Assembly (NCBI GenBank): GCA_027334565.1
Contig: DAHWUP010000001.1
Coordinates: 1 to 64,000, forward strand
Reading direction: 5' to 3'
Origin: Candidatus Levyibacteriota bacterium
GTDB taxonomy: Bacteria; Patescibacteria; Microgenomatia; Levybacterales; UBA12049
DNA length: 64,000 nt
Within the stretch, counting starts at the first letter, position 1, and every line of letters begins with the position of its first letter. Below are positions 8,530-17,844 of this stretch, one piece after another. Made by a program: the position numbers and the translations under genes. The notes under the pieces are model-generated. The model had not been told where the DNA came from. It worked only from the letters and a program-made list of their open reading frames with translations, and did no database searches.

Positions 8530-10032
8530 TTAATGCACCGCCCTGGTTTGGACAACAATTCCGCTTGGAAACTGTTTGGATTTTACGATTATTCCGTCGT
8601 GTTCCCTAAGTTTAAGCCACTGCCTTAGTCGTCCTTCAAAGCCGGGATCGGGTTCGATGATAAAAAACGCCAAATCCGCTTTTTGAGAAGGCAGGTAATG
8701 ATATTTTTGACTTCCATACCATTTAAATAAGTAGCGATAGGTATAATCGAAAACCGGCGGCGTATACACGACGTATTTGAAATTCTTGCCGTCGGCCTGA
8801 TGATAAACATAATCTATAACCTGAAGCTGGTTTCGGTAAATTGACGCATTTCCCGTCCATAGCGGTCTGTTAAAACCGTCGATTATTAAGACCGGATTTA
8901 AGTTTATCGTGAATAAAACTACCCCTAGAAGAATCGGTACGGCTTTATTGATTTTATATAAAAGCGTTAGTTCAATGGCCAATACCAGAATAAAAAATAC
9001 CGGCAAACCGACCAGATAATGCGGCCAGATATCGTGAGTTAAAAATAATACGCCAATAATAAAAACAAGAATCGTTATCAAGGCGGTATTTAACATAAGT
9101 TTTATGTGTCTTTCTGCTCTTTTATACAAAAACGGTAATAAGACAACCATAAAAACAAGTACGATAAGCCCCAAAGTCATGTTCCCAAGCGCAAGGGTCG
9201 AGTTAAACTGGTCCAAAACCGTACCGGTTCTGATGGACAAGTAGCTTGAGACGGTAGTGACCTGTGAGCCATGCCCCAATCCGTGCGTAAAAATACCGAT
9301 TAACGATTTTGTCATTAAAAAATTATGCCTTAATTCAAAGGCAATTCTTGGCAAAAGGATCACCAGAAATCCCAAGATAAACGATCCTGCTTTCTTAAAA
9401 AAATCATCCTTCTTGGCAAAAAGCAGTAATGACAGAGCTATTCCGGCGGCAAGAAGAATCCCGTAGACTATCTCAAGGTCAAGCGAAAGACACAGCAAGA
9501 TCCCAAGCAAAAAATAATTTAGTCTTTGTCTTTTATCTTCTTTATAAATTTTATCCAGAACGATCAGTATTAAAAGAGCAAGCATCGGAGTAACGTCCGG
9601 ATTCCAAATTTGAGACGATAAAGAAACCAATGCCGGCGAAGCCGCTATGAAAGCCGACAGTAAAAGCGCCAGGACAGTACCCGAAACCTTCTTGCCAAGA
9701 CAAAAACCCAAAACGATGGAAAAAACCCCGACCAAAGCCATTGAAAAGGCTACCCCTTCTGGATTCCCGGAAAAAATAACGAAGAACGGAGTCAAAAAAT
9801 AATACCACCACGGGCCGTAAAAAATACCCTGCAAACCGGTGGTTGCCCCGATCAAAGGTACTTTGTGTAAATATACGATATTCCAAACTACCAAAAGATC
9901 CCTGCCGACATCATAGGTGAAAGCGAACGAATTGGTAAAAATTCCGGAAAACCTTAGATACGCCCCGATTACAACTATCACAAAAAGCAATCCGTATTCA
10001 AATTTTAAAAAACGGTTTATCCTTTTTTTCAT
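8530..10032 (-). CDS. GT-C family membrane glycosyltransferase (GT39-like)
   Basis: A 500-residue polytopic protein with first helix at about 12-30. YDVGRDLLVVWNIV (Asp41) and GIFYGPWWYYFL (69-80) form the clearest copy of the subfamily signature. Several more membrane helices follow. The C-terminal domain contains VYTPPVFDYTYRYL, KWYGSQKYHYLPSQK and IIEPDPG, matching the protein at 5667. Start and stop overlap the flanking gene by the 4-base ATGA type on the upstream side (10029-10032). The role is transfer of an unknown sugar from a polyprenyl carrier, inferred from GT-C topology and the loop-1 acidic residue. Confidence 0.8.
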   Translation of the reverse strand: MKKRINRFLKFEYGLLFVIVVIGAYLRFSGIFTNSFAFTYDVGRDLLVVWNIVYLHKVPLIGATTGLQGIFYGPWWYYFLTPFFVIFSGNPEGVAFSMALVGVFSIVLGFCLGKKVSGTVLALLLSAFIAASPALVSLSSQIWNPDVTPMLALLILIVLDKIYKEDKRQRLNYFLLGILLCLSLDLEIVYGILLAAGIALSLLLFAKKDDFFKKAGSFILGFLVILLPRIAFELRHNFLMTKSLIGIFTHGLGHGSQVTTVSSYLSIRTGTVLDQFNSTLALGNMTLGLIVLVFMVVLLPFLYKRAERHIKLMLNTALITILVFIIGVLFLTHDIWPHYLVGLPVFFILVLAIELTLLYKINKAVPILLGVVLFTINLNPVLIIDGFNRPLWTGNASIYRNQLQVIDYVYHQADGKNFKYVVYTPPVFDYTYRYLFKWYGSQKYHYLPSQKADLAFFIIEPDPGFEGRLRQWLKLREHDGIIVKSKQFPSGIVVQTRAVH

Positions 10033-11693
10033 GTGCCGGCAATAACAATCGCAGGGGTTTTGTCCGGGTTATAGATGATTTTAAGTGCCGCGGCTTTAGG
10101 TATTTCGTTGGGTGAACCGACAAATAACGTATTTTTCAACCTCGAATCTTTCAACCAGTTTATCGGCCGGAACACAAATTTTGAAAAGGCGTGATGAGCC
10201 GCATATCCGCCCGAACTCTTTTCTCCGATGGTCTGGTACTCACTTGGTGAATATTTAAGGTAAAACAGGAAAAACATATAAGATTTATCCAGCGGCTGGT
10301 TATCCGAAACGACTATCCTTGAGTACTTCCCCCCGATTTGTTCTACCTTAGCCACTGCCTGTTTGTAGCCGTACTGCCACTGAGCCGAGTCGTAATAGTT
10401 AAGCTGCATAAAATACTGATCAAGATAGTAGGCAAAATTAAACAACATGAAAATTAAATAAGCCAGCGCCACCAATTTCCAAAGCTTAAATTTGAAGATG
10501 CTTAGTTTTGAAGAAGAGATCAAACCGGTAAGACCTATCAGCCCGAGTGCCGACAAAACCTGCCAGGTCGGCAAAAAATTCAAGGTCCTGACGGCGTGCG
10601 GAACCTCGGTGGTGATCGCGGCCGGAACCGGCGCTAAAAGCCACCAGCCGAAAATCACCAGCTTGGTCTTTTTGTCAAAGTCGCCGAACAGCAGCAGATA
10701 GATCCCGTACAAAATGAACGGTAATTCGAATAGATACAAAAGCCCCATGCCGGGCGCATGATGCCTTTCTATATCGCCGGTTATGAATAACCAGTTCAAG
10801 TCATAATGCGAAAGGTAGCCACCGATGATGGTTTTGGCGTAGGTCACTCTTCGGTTGTCCAGAATACTCCCGATGATATCGTTACGCGCATAGTCTCTTT
10901 GAATATCCGCCACCTGGGTTTTAAGGATCTCCGTCTGGTAATTGAAAATACTCGTACCGGTGACCCTAAGAAGCGCTTCCCTGTTGGTGACGATATAAAA
11001 AATCATCGGCATGACAATGATCAGTCCGAAAATAACCACTGCCGTTAAATATTTTTTGGATAACGAGAACAATTTCTTCCTGTATATTATGGCAAGCATC
11101 AAAATAAATAGTGGGGTGAACGCTTTTTCGCTCTGATACATGTAGATATCCAGTCCTGCCAAAAAGGCGGACAAAAACAACCATAACCGCGAACGTTTTA
11201 TGCCATAAATAAAAAATAGCGCTGCCAGAAGATTCAAAACATCGCCGCCGTTAGCTTCAAACGCAACCCTTGAAAACTGCAGGGACCAGGGCGAAATCGC
11301 CAGAAATAATGCCGAGATCAAAGCCAATAAGTCTTTACGTTTATATCCGTCAAATAACTCTTCTACCAGTAAAAAAACAGCCAAAACCGAAATGATTCCG
11401 AAGACCGCCGAAGGAAGTCTGACCGCATAAATATTCAGTCCCAAAAAAGAAACCGTCGGTATTGCAAGATACGCGTAAAGAGCTGGTTTATAGTCGTCGA
11501 ACGAACGAAGCACCACCGGCAAAAACACACCGAATTCATCCCTTCCCGTGTGGATGATCGAATATGCGTCGTATCCAAGGGCAACCTCGTCCCAATCCGG
11601 AGAGGGTGGGATACTGCCTAGCTGCCACAGCCTCAAAATAGCAGCGAGTATCACAATGCCGGTTAAAATAAACAGGATTATTTTTTTACTCAT
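10029..11693 (-). CDS. ArnT/PMT-like GT39 family glycosyltransferase
   Basis: A 554-residue polytopic protein of the dolichyl-phosphate-mannose-protein mannosyltransferase type. The first helix is followed by PDWDEVALGYDAYS with the catalytic-type pair Asp35-Glu36. The second loop motif is FDDYKPALYAYL (65-76), and LGLNIYAVRLPSAVFG comes next. About a dozen helices precede a C-terminal soluble part with WQYGYKQAVAKVE. It belongs with 11690, 31757 and 33402, and the pair 10029/11690 sits in tandem. By family knowledge such enzymes move a sugar from polyprenyl phosphate to a surface acceptor. ATGA overlaps on both sides couple its translation. Confidence 0.85.
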   Translation of the reverse strand: MSKKIILFILTGIVILAAILRLWQLGSIPPSPDWDEVALGYDAYSIIHTGRDEFGVFLPVVLRSFDDYKPALYAYLAIPTVSFLGLNIYAVRLPSAVFGIISVLAVFLLVEELFDGYKRKDLLALISALFLAISPWSLQFSRVAFEANGGDVLNLLAALFFIYGIKRSRLWLFLSAFLAGLDIYMYQSEKAFTPLFILMLAIIYRKKLFSLSKKYLTAVVIFGLIIVMPMIFYIVTNREALLRVTGTSIFNYQTEILKTQVADIQRDYARNDIIGSILDNRRVTYAKTIIGGYLSHYDLNWLFITGDIERHHAPGMGLLYLFELPFILYGIYLLLFGDFDKKTKLVIFGWWLLAPVPAAITTEVPHAVRTLNFLPTWQVLSALGLIGLTGLISSSKLSIFKFKLWKLVALAYLIFMLFNFAYYLDQYFMQLNYYDSAQWQYGYKQAVAKVEQIGGKYSRIVVSDNQPLDKSYMFFLFYLKYSPSEYQTIGEKSSGGYAAHHAFSKFVFRPINWLKDSRLKNTLFVGSPNEIPKAAALKIIYNPDKTPAIVIAGT

Positions 11694-13318
11694 AACGTAT
11701 ATGCAACCAACGCGGGTTGGCCGTTCAAAAGATAAAAGGTTTTCAATTTTTTGATGTTTTTGGGTAAACTGTACGGGGTATTGATGTAAAGGACTTTTTT
11801 CGTTTTACTCAAATTATAATTGTAGTCCGTCGGAAAGAGATATTTACCGAAACCCAAAACCGTGACAAAACCGAATGCGTCTCTTTTGATTACCGCGGTT
11901 TTACGGTAATCAAAAGGCCGGGTTTTTGTATAAAATAAATAATAGATGTAAGGTCTTCCCAAAGCGCCGGTAACCTGAATATAATCGTAATTTGCCTCAA
12001 CCGATTTTACGTAAGCAATCGATTGTTTGTAACCGTATTGCCACTCTCCCGAATAAGTAGACGGGTAGTTATAAAAATAACTATGATAAAAGTAAGCAAA
12101 GTTTAGAAAAAGCAACACAAAAAGCAATGTAACAGCCGGTTTTTTGTATTTCTTGATTTTTCCGGTTAATTCCAGGAAACCGTAGGCTGTAATTATCTGA
12201 AAGGTCGGAAGAGAAGATTCGATCCTTAACGCGTGCGGCGTCTCGCGGGCCAGGGCGGCTGGGAAAATACCGATCAGAAGCCAAAGCGGCAAGAGCCACC
12301 AGTAGCCTTCCTTCTTTTTTATCAAAAAAAGTATTCCGCCGACCAGGAAAACGATATCGAAAATATACATTTGTCCTACGGTTTGTATGGAAAATTTGGG
12401 ATTGCCGTCTCCCGTAATGAATAAAAAGTTGGGAGACAAATTATCAAAATAATGCTTGAGGAATGAAAGGCTATAGAGGACGCGTCTGTTATGGATGATC
12501 TTTGACCAGAAGGCGTTACCGTCGTTTGCAATTTCCTGGTTGGCCGTTTTTACTATCGAAGGATCGGAAAAAATATTGACCTCCTCATATCTTAGTGCGG
12601 CCTGAGAACTCAACAGGAACTTAAAAGTTGGCAAAAAAATGATCAGTCCTACAACTATGGCAAGTGCTGTCGTTTTTTTCATTTCCCATAATTTTTGCCT
12701 GAAGGCTACTGCCAAAAGCAAAACTATGATAGGCGAATCAACCCTGGCTGTATTAAAAACATAAAATGACAGCGCAAACGAGGCTGCCGATAAGACAAAC
12801 ACCCACCGCCGTCTGTCGACACCCTCAAGGAATGCCCAGATACCGAAAACTATTAAAAAATTGGCGACATTTGCCTCAAAGGCAGCTCTTGAAAGCAGGA
12901 TATGCCAGGGAGAAATCGCCAAAAAAAGCGCCGAAAGTAAAGCCAAAGTATCTTTCTGTTTTGATTTTTGGAAGATACGCCGGACCAGAAAGAAGGTCAA
13001 CAATACCGTCAGGGTACCGAAAAATGCCGACGGAAATCTGGTGGCAAACTCATTAAGTCCTAAAATTTTTACAGGCAGGACATCCAGATAGGCATATAAA
13101 GGCGGCTTGTAATCGCCGAAGGATTCAAGATAAGTGATCGGCAGGAATTTACCGAACTCATCCTTTCCGTCGATACCTAACGAATAGGCGTTGTATCCCC
13201 AGGCAACTTCGTCCCAGGTCAAGGAAGGAGGATTACTGCCAAGTTGATAAAACCTTAAAAAGGCAGCAATAAAAATAACCGCTAATAAAAAGGTTTTCCA
13301 ATTAAGTATTTTTTTCAT
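11690..13318 (-). CDS. ArnT/PMT-like GT39 family glycosyltransferase
   Basis: A 542-residue GT39-type protein when started at ATG 13318. That ATG overlaps the TGA of the methyltransferase gene in the ATGA pattern used all through this locus, so it is preferred over ATG 13336. Loop 1 has LTWDEVAWGYNAYS (Asp36-Glu37), followed by FGDYKPPLYAYL and LGLNEFATRFPSAFFG. The C-terminus has WQYGYKQSIAYVK and RPYIYYLFY, shared with the adjacent paralog at 10029. Expected role is transfer of a lipid-linked sugar outside the cytoplasmic membrane. Donor sugar and acceptor cannot be told from sequence. Confidence 0.85.
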   Translation of the reverse strand: MKKILNWKTFLLAVIFIAAFLRFYQLGSNPPSLTWDEVAWGYNAYSLGIDGKDEFGKFLPITYLESFGDYKPPLYAYLDVLPVKILGLNEFATRFPSAFFGTLTVLLTFFLVRRIFQKSKQKDTLALLSALFLAISPWHILLSRAAFEANVANFLIVFGIWAFLEGVDRRRWVFVLSAASFALSFYVFNTARVDSPIIVLLLAVAFRQKLWEMKKTTALAIVVGLIIFLPTFKFLLSSQAALRYEEVNIFSDPSIVKTANQEIANDGNAFWSKIIHNRRVLYSLSFLKHYFDNLSPNFLFITGDGNPKFSIQTVGQMYIFDIVFLVGGILFLIKKKEGYWWLLPLWLLIGIFPAALARETPHALRIESSLPTFQIITAYGFLELTGKIKKYKKPAVTLLFVLLFLNFAYFYHSYFYNYPSTYSGEWQYGYKQSIAYVKSVEANYDYIQVTGALGRPYIYYLFYTKTRPFDYRKTAVIKRDAFGFVTVLGFGKYLFPTDYNYNLSKTKKVLYINTPYSLPKNIKKLKTFYLLNGQPALVAYTL

Positions 13319-13899
13319 TTGGTTGAGGTAAACCACATGTTCATGTATCCTTCGAAGTATCCGCTTTTAACTTTTTTGAAATTGACCCCTTTAATGACTT
13401 CTTCTATTGTGCCTTTTGAATAGTGATGTTTATGGTCATGGATCTCGATATCGCTTATCAAACCGATGTCGCCCATAAAATGCAAAACGATATCGGCCCA
13501 GGGAGCGGGTGTAGTGATTATCACCACTCCGTCTTTTTTTAATACTCTTCTAATCTCCGATAATACGAAATCCAATTTTTTGTGCTCAATGTGCTCAAAT
13601 ACCGCCAGCATGGTCACGACGTCAAAATAATTATCGGCAAAGGGGAGTTTTTCTTTTGTTACGTCTTGTTTGAAAAGTTTGATATCTTTATTCGACGTTA
13701 TCTGAAGCGACGGATCCACACCGTATTTTTCTTTAAAATCCGTAGTCGATAAAAAATATGGAAAAGATCCGCAGCCGATATCCAATATCCTGCCTTTCCT
13801 AAAAAGCTCAGGGACAAAACCATTCGCTTTTTCGGCTCTTTTTCGGGCAAGATAACCTTCCAACAGACCTTTCCCTCTTGTCGGGCTGGTGAATTTCAT
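13315..13899 (-). CDS. class I SAM-dependent methyltransferase
   Basis: A 194-residue soluble protein. Motif I ILDIGCGSFPYF (Asp40, Gly42, Gly44) binds S-adenosylmethionine. YGVDPS gives the acidic residue after strand 2, and FDVVTMLAVFEHIEH is the post-motif typical of Methyltransf_11 enzymes acting on small molecules or lipid-linked glycans. LKKDGVVIITTP is motif III. It lies between a GT2 gene (13 bases upstream) and a GT39 gene (4-base overlap). The context suggests methylation of a sugar or glycan, such as capping of a polysaccharide, but the substrate is not identifiable. Confidence 0.85.
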   Translation of the reverse strand: MKFTSPTRGKGLLEGYLARKRAEKANGFVPELFRKGRILDIGCGSFPYFLSTTDFKEKYGVDPSLQITSNKDIKLFKQDVTKEKLPFADNYFDVVTMLAVFEHIEHKKLDFVLSEIRRVLKKDGVVIITTPAPWADIVLHFMGDIGLISDIEIHDHKHHYSKGTIEEVIKGVNFKKVKSGYFEGYMNMWFTSTK

Positions 13900-13912
13900 A
13901 ATTTAAATAAAA

Positions 13913-14623
13913 TTAATCGATGAACCTATACTTGAACAGGCTCCAAAGTGCTTTCCCGCCATCCCTGACGGTATTCAATTTTTTACCTTCTTCATAACCC
14001 CTGGGAACTACGGTGATCGGAACTTCTTTAATTTTGTAGCCTCTTTTTAAAAGTTTAGCCGTAATTTCAGGCTCCAGCTCAAAACCGCGTGCGTTCAGCC
14101 GGATATTTTGCATAGCCTTTTTGGGAAATAGTTTATAACAAGTTTCCATGTCCGTCAGCCACTGGCCGTACAAAATGCTGGTAACAAGACTTAGAAACCT
14201 GTTACCGAAATAATGGAGAATGAACAAGTGTTCGCTCTCTTCCTTCTTTAAATTGGGCATCCGGTCAAGCCGTGTGCCGTAAACCACTTCCGCCCTTTTT
14301 TGCAGGATAGGCTCAAGCAATAATTTGATGAATTTGGGATGATACTCAAGATCCGCGTCCTGAATGATAATGTAGTCGCCCGTCGCGTTTTTAATCCCGG
14401 TTTTAACCGCGGCGCCTTTTCCCTGATTTTTATCATGGTATACTATTTTTAATCCCTTATCTTTGAATTGCTTTAATTTTTCTCCGGTTTTGTCCTTTGA
14501 TCCGTCGTCAACTACTATTATTTCTTTTTCGACCGGGGATATATCCTCTTTCAACAACCTATGTAAAACTTCAACTATTGTTTTTTCTTCATTATAAACA
14601 GGTACGATGATGGATAATTTCAT
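13913..14623 (-). CDS. GT2 glycosyltransferase, dolichyl-phosphate mannose synthase-like
   Basis: A 236-residue GT-A fold enzyme. It opens with LSIIVPVYNEEKTI and EIIVVDDGSKDKT; IIIQDADLEYHP (Asp89, Asp91) is the DxD motif. YGTRLDRMP, TDMETCYKLFP and FELEPEITAKLLKRGY match the DPM1/polyprenyl-phosphate-sugar synthase subgroup. It lacks C-terminal membrane helices. It would load a sugar, often mannose or glucose, from its nucleotide form onto polyprenyl phosphate at the cytoplasmic face and thus feed the GT-C enzymes around it. It overlaps the upstream GT2 gene by 4 bases. Similar enzymes lie at 27698 and 40161. Confidence 0.88.
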   Translation of the reverse strand: MKLSIIVPVYNEEKTIVEVLHRLLKEDISPVEKEIIVVDDGSKDKTGEKLKQFKDKGLKIVYHDKNQGKGAAVKTGIKNATGDYIIIQDADLEYHPKFIKLLLEPILQKRAEVVYGTRLDRMPNLKKEESEHLFILHYFGNRFLSLVTSILYGQWLTDMETCYKLFPKKAMQNIRLNARGFELEPEITAKLLKRGYKIKEVPITVVPRGYEEGKKLNTVRDGGKALWSLFKYRFID

Positions 14624-15555
14624 ACGCTTAGCGCATCAATAACTTCCTTGTCTGTTTTTACAAAATACTTTTGGGCTTTAAGACTAGATTTTATAACTTT
14701 TGGAAGCAAAATTAAAGCGGAGAAAAATCCTGCGATAAATTCAAAATCACGGGAATAAATTGACTTTATAAAATGGTACGGAAGCCAGAAAAAATGGGAA
14801 AATTGCAACGAATAGTCGGTCGCATTTTCCCAAGCAAAAATAAATTGGTTTCTATAGGCGATCCTTTTGACCTGTTTCGGCGAATATTTGGACTTGATCG
14901 CTCCTTTATCGTGCTCATGCAATACGATACTCAAGGGTTCGAACATTACCCTATAACCCGACTTTAACGCCCGATACGACAGGTCGATATCCTCCCAGTA
15001 AAACGGGTTATAAAGCTGGTTTAAGCCTCCAAGTTTATCCCAGATGCTTTTACGAAAAGCCCCGCTGCCTCCGCTTACCCAAAGCGTATCGGTTTTATCG
15101 ACTTCACCCCTTCGGTGTACCAGGAAACCTCTCTTCCATTGCCCAAGGCCCCTTCCTCTTAAGACGATTTTATCTCCCTCTCTGCTTTTATCCATGCAGC
15201 CGACCGCGAATACCTTATCGTCGCTAAAATGTTCAAGTAGCGGTTTTAGAAAATCTTTTTCGGGAAGCACGTCGGTATTCAGCAAAATCAGGATATCGCC
15301 TTTTGATTTGGCAACGCCGTTATTTACCGCGGACGAAAAACCGAGATTTGTTTTATTATCGACAAACACCAGGTTCGCAACCGTCTTTTTCAAGCTTGAA
15401 ATATATGAGGCGCTTCCGTCTTCGGATCCGTCATCGACGACAATTATTTCCACCTTTCCTTCCCGGAAATTTTCCAGCGCATCCAGTACTTTTGGCAGAT
15501 TTTTTTCAAGCAAATTTTTACCGTTAAAATTTGGTATAACAACACTTAAGTCCAT
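14620..15555 (-). CDS. GT2 glycosyltransferase, rhamnosyltransferase-like
   Basis: A 311-residue GT2 enzyme. LSVVIPNFNGKNLLEKNL, IIVVDDGSEDGSA and LLNTDVLPEK (Asn93-Asp95) form the nucleotide-sugar and metal site. VSGGSGAFRKSIWDKLGGLN and PFYWEDIDLSYRALKSGY are the acceptor-side motifs of the WbbL/RfbF-like rhamnosyltransferase group. A C-terminal amphipathic or hydrophobic stretch (FFSALILLPKVIK) may touch the membrane. It probably adds a sugar to a lipid-linked glycan in the cytoplasm. It follows the YfhO-type gene by 3 bases. The rhamnose donor is a family guess; no dTDP-rhamnose genes lie in this window. Confidence 0.87.
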   Translation of the reverse strand: MDLSVVIPNFNGKNLLEKNLPKVLDALENFREGKVEIIVVDDGSEDGSASYISSLKKTVANLVFVDNKTNLGFSSAVNNGVAKSKGDILILLNTDVLPEKDFLKPLLEHFSDDKVFAVGCMDKSREGDKIVLRGRGLGQWKRGFLVHRRGEVDKTDTLWVSGGSGAFRKSIWDKLGGLNQLYNPFYWEDIDLSYRALKSGYRVMFEPLSIVLHEHDKGAIKSKYSPKQVKRIAYRNQFIFAWENATDYSLQFSHFFWLPYHFIKSIYSRDFEFIAGFFSALILLPKVIKSSLKAQKYFVKTDKEVIDALSV

Positions 15556-15558
15556 AAG

Positions 15559-17844
15559 TTAAAACAGGGTGACGTAAAATTCGATGGTATGGTCTCCCGC
15601 CGGAACAATTATACCCCTAAAATTTAAGTCGGTAAGATAAATTTTTGTCTCCTTGCCGTCTATTGTCGCATGCCAGGTCGGGTAAAAACTGTCGGTCAAA
15701 ACAAGGAAAGCCTTACCCCCGGTTTGGGTCGTAAGCTTGACTTTGTTTTCCGTGTACGAATCGATTTTTACCTGCCCCAAAGACCAGTTCTTTTGTGAAA
15801 CTTTGGGGTCAGCGGTGTCCTCGACCACCGCAATCTTATTTAGATCGTTCTTATTTGCAAACATCGCATTCAAAGCATGCTGCTCGGAAGGCTCGACAAG
15901 TGTGGTGATAACGAAAAATGCCCTGGGATAAACACTCAGGTTTTGGTATACTCTGATCACTCCGTCGGAAAAAACCTCTTTTAATCCGTTGCTGTTAATC
16001 TCGTTCAAACTTAATATATATTTTACGTTAAGAAGGTTTATTAAAGCCGAAGTGTAATCCTGCGGTGTAATGATACGGTTAAAGCCTAACGGCGGACTAA
16101 AGTCAGGTCTATTCCTCGCTATTGCCGCCATCAACTCACCATAACGTTTTAGATACAATGGATCGTATCCGTCCAGCGTTTGGATTTTATAGACGGCCGA
16201 AAAATTGGGGGGGAAGATCCTGGAATCCAACGACATTACTCTAAACGGACCGCTTTGCTTCTGTAAAAACGTTGTCACCGAGGTGTTGGGAAAAAGATAC
16301 CCTGCAAAAGTGAAAGGCTCGAACTTTAATCCGAATCGAAGCAAATCAAAAACAGTAATCAAAATCAAAAATATGATCGTGGTGCTTAAAAGTTTAGCCG
16401 AATGCTTTTTAAACCTGGTTTTTGCATACAAAAGACTGATTATCGCAATGGCGGACAAAATAAAAATTCCGCTTGGCAGAATCAGGTTCTGCCGGGCCAC
16501 TCTAAGATCCGTGGTTGAAATTATTTTGCCGTGGGAAAACAGCACAAAACCCCATAACAAAACAAAAGTTATGCAAAATACTCCTATCATGTATAAAATC
16601 GGTTTTTTATTTTTTGCGATGATGAAATAATCCAGACCAAAAGCCGCAAGTATGCTTAAGGAAAAATCGATCAAATATAAAAGCCTTGTCGGTTGCGCGG
16701 TGGAGATAAACGGTAAGTTAAAAAGAAAAGGAATTTTCGCAAAAATTGTCGGAAAGGAAAAGATAAGCGAGATAAAAAATAAGCAGCCGAAAAATAAAGT
16801 TTTTCTGTCCCTACGGAAAAAAAGACCGAAAATGGCAAAAATTAAAGGTATTATTCCGACATAACCGATGAATTCGCCGTAATTCCAAACGCCATAATAA
16901 TTAAGAGTTGCCGGGTTCCCGAAAAAATCGGGCACCAAAAACTGGATAAGATTCTGCCAGGGAATAAACCATCCCGGATTGCTGCTCCAGCCGGGAAGAT
17001 CAAGACTGCGGGCCGAAAGCTGAATGAACCTGAAACCGGGTATAAGCTGCGGTAAACTTAAAATCATAAAAATTACAAAAAGTGCTATAAAAAGACCAAG
17101 CGTTCTTAACTTTTTCCCCGTCCTAAACCACCGCGCCAAAAAGTAAACGGCGGCCACTAACCCCAAGTAAAAAAAGGCCTGAAGATATCCGGCAAAAAAA
17201 GAGGATACCAAAGAAAACAGGAATACCAGCGACCAGAGGATTTTCGACTGATGATTTTTTGTTCTTGACGATCCCACCAGCTTATCGATCGACAAAAGAA
17301 TAAGCGGCAACCACAAAGCAGTGTTCAAAATATTGCCCCATTCAAGCCAGGCGACGAAAAAACCGCCGAATGAGAATGATAAAGCTCCCAAAAAACTTGC
17401 ATATTTGTTTAACTTTAGGTTATCAAGATAATAATAAAGGAAAATTCCCGCAAGAAGCGGTTCAAAAAAAATAAATAGACTCCAAGCGTCGGGAAATGAC
17501 AAAATAAAAAATAATATGTTAAGAGGATAAAATGCTCCGGACTGGAAATTGGCAAGAAGCGGTGTTCCGGCGAACGTATAAGGGTTCCAAACCGGCAGCT
17601 GTTGGATCTTTTCCATTGAAATTGCCAACTGCTTCCAAGGGATCTGTTGTCTTACCGGATCGGTCACCAAAAAGTTTTTATACGGAAGTCCGTTGGGGTT
17701 AGTTTTTAAATAGGCATCTCTGAAAGGATAATAAAGCCCGACGATGGTGTCCGACGGAATCGGTAAAAGTCCCCTGATAAAAAGCTGCCAGAAGAAAATA
17801 AGAACTATCCCAAAAAACATTAACGGCGGTAAAAATTTTTTCAT
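15559..17844 (-). CDS. YfhO-family membrane protein, putative glycosyltransferase
   Basis: A 761-residue polytopic protein of the YfhO family (PF09586-like). After helix 1 comes TDPVRQQIPWKQL (61-73), then LPVWNPYTFAGTPLLANFQS (83-102), the signature shared with the proteins at 21324 and 35050. About twelve helices follow. The large extracytoplasmic C-terminal region ends in a beta motif with YPTWHATIDG and PAGDHTIEF. Characterised YfhO relatives in Firmicutes glycosylate teichoic acids from lipid-linked sugar; the acceptor here is unknown. It overlaps the upstream GT4 gene by 4 bases. Confidence 0.83.
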   Translation of the reverse strand: MKKFLPPLMFFGIVLIFFWQLFIRGLLPIPSDTIVGLYYPFRDAYLKTNPNGLPYKNFLVTDPVRQQIPWKQLAISMEKIQQLPVWNPYTFAGTPLLANFQSGAFYPLNILFFILSFPDAWSLFIFFEPLLAGIFLYYYLDNLKLNKYASFLGALSFSFGGFFVAWLEWGNILNTALWLPLILLSIDKLVGSSRTKNHQSKILWSLVFLFSLVSSFFAGYLQAFFYLGLVAAVYFLARWFRTGKKLRTLGLFIALFVIFMILSLPQLIPGFRFIQLSARSLDLPGWSSNPGWFIPWQNLIQFLVPDFFGNPATLNYYGVWNYGEFIGYVGIIPLIFAIFGLFFRRDRKTLFFGCLFFISLIFSFPTIFAKIPFLFNLPFISTAQPTRLLYLIDFSLSILAAFGLDYFIIAKNKKPILYMIGVFCITFVLLWGFVLFSHGKIISTTDLRVARQNLILPSGIFILSAIAIISLLYAKTRFKKHSAKLLSTTIIFLILITVFDLLRFGLKFEPFTFAGYLFPNTSVTTFLQKQSGPFRVMSLDSRIFPPNFSAVYKIQTLDGYDPLYLKRYGELMAAIARNRPDFSPPLGFNRIITPQDYTSALINLLNVKYILSLNEINSNGLKEVFSDGVIRVYQNLSVYPRAFFVITTLVEPSEQHALNAMFANKNDLNKIAVVEDTADPKVSQKNWSLGQVKIDSYTENKVKLTTQTGGKAFLVLTDSFYPTWHATIDGKETKIYLTDLNFRGIIVPAGDHTIEFYVTLF

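Noticed and set aside
13319..13336. ATG 13336 as start of the GT39 gene
   Set aside because: ATG 13318 overlaps the preceding TGA as ATGA, the pattern used at eleven junctions in the locus.
15044..15562. 172-residue plus-strand frame under the GT2 gene
   Set aside because: Ser/Pro/Arg-rich composition typical of an antisense shadow; the minus strand encodes an intact GT2 with all motifs.
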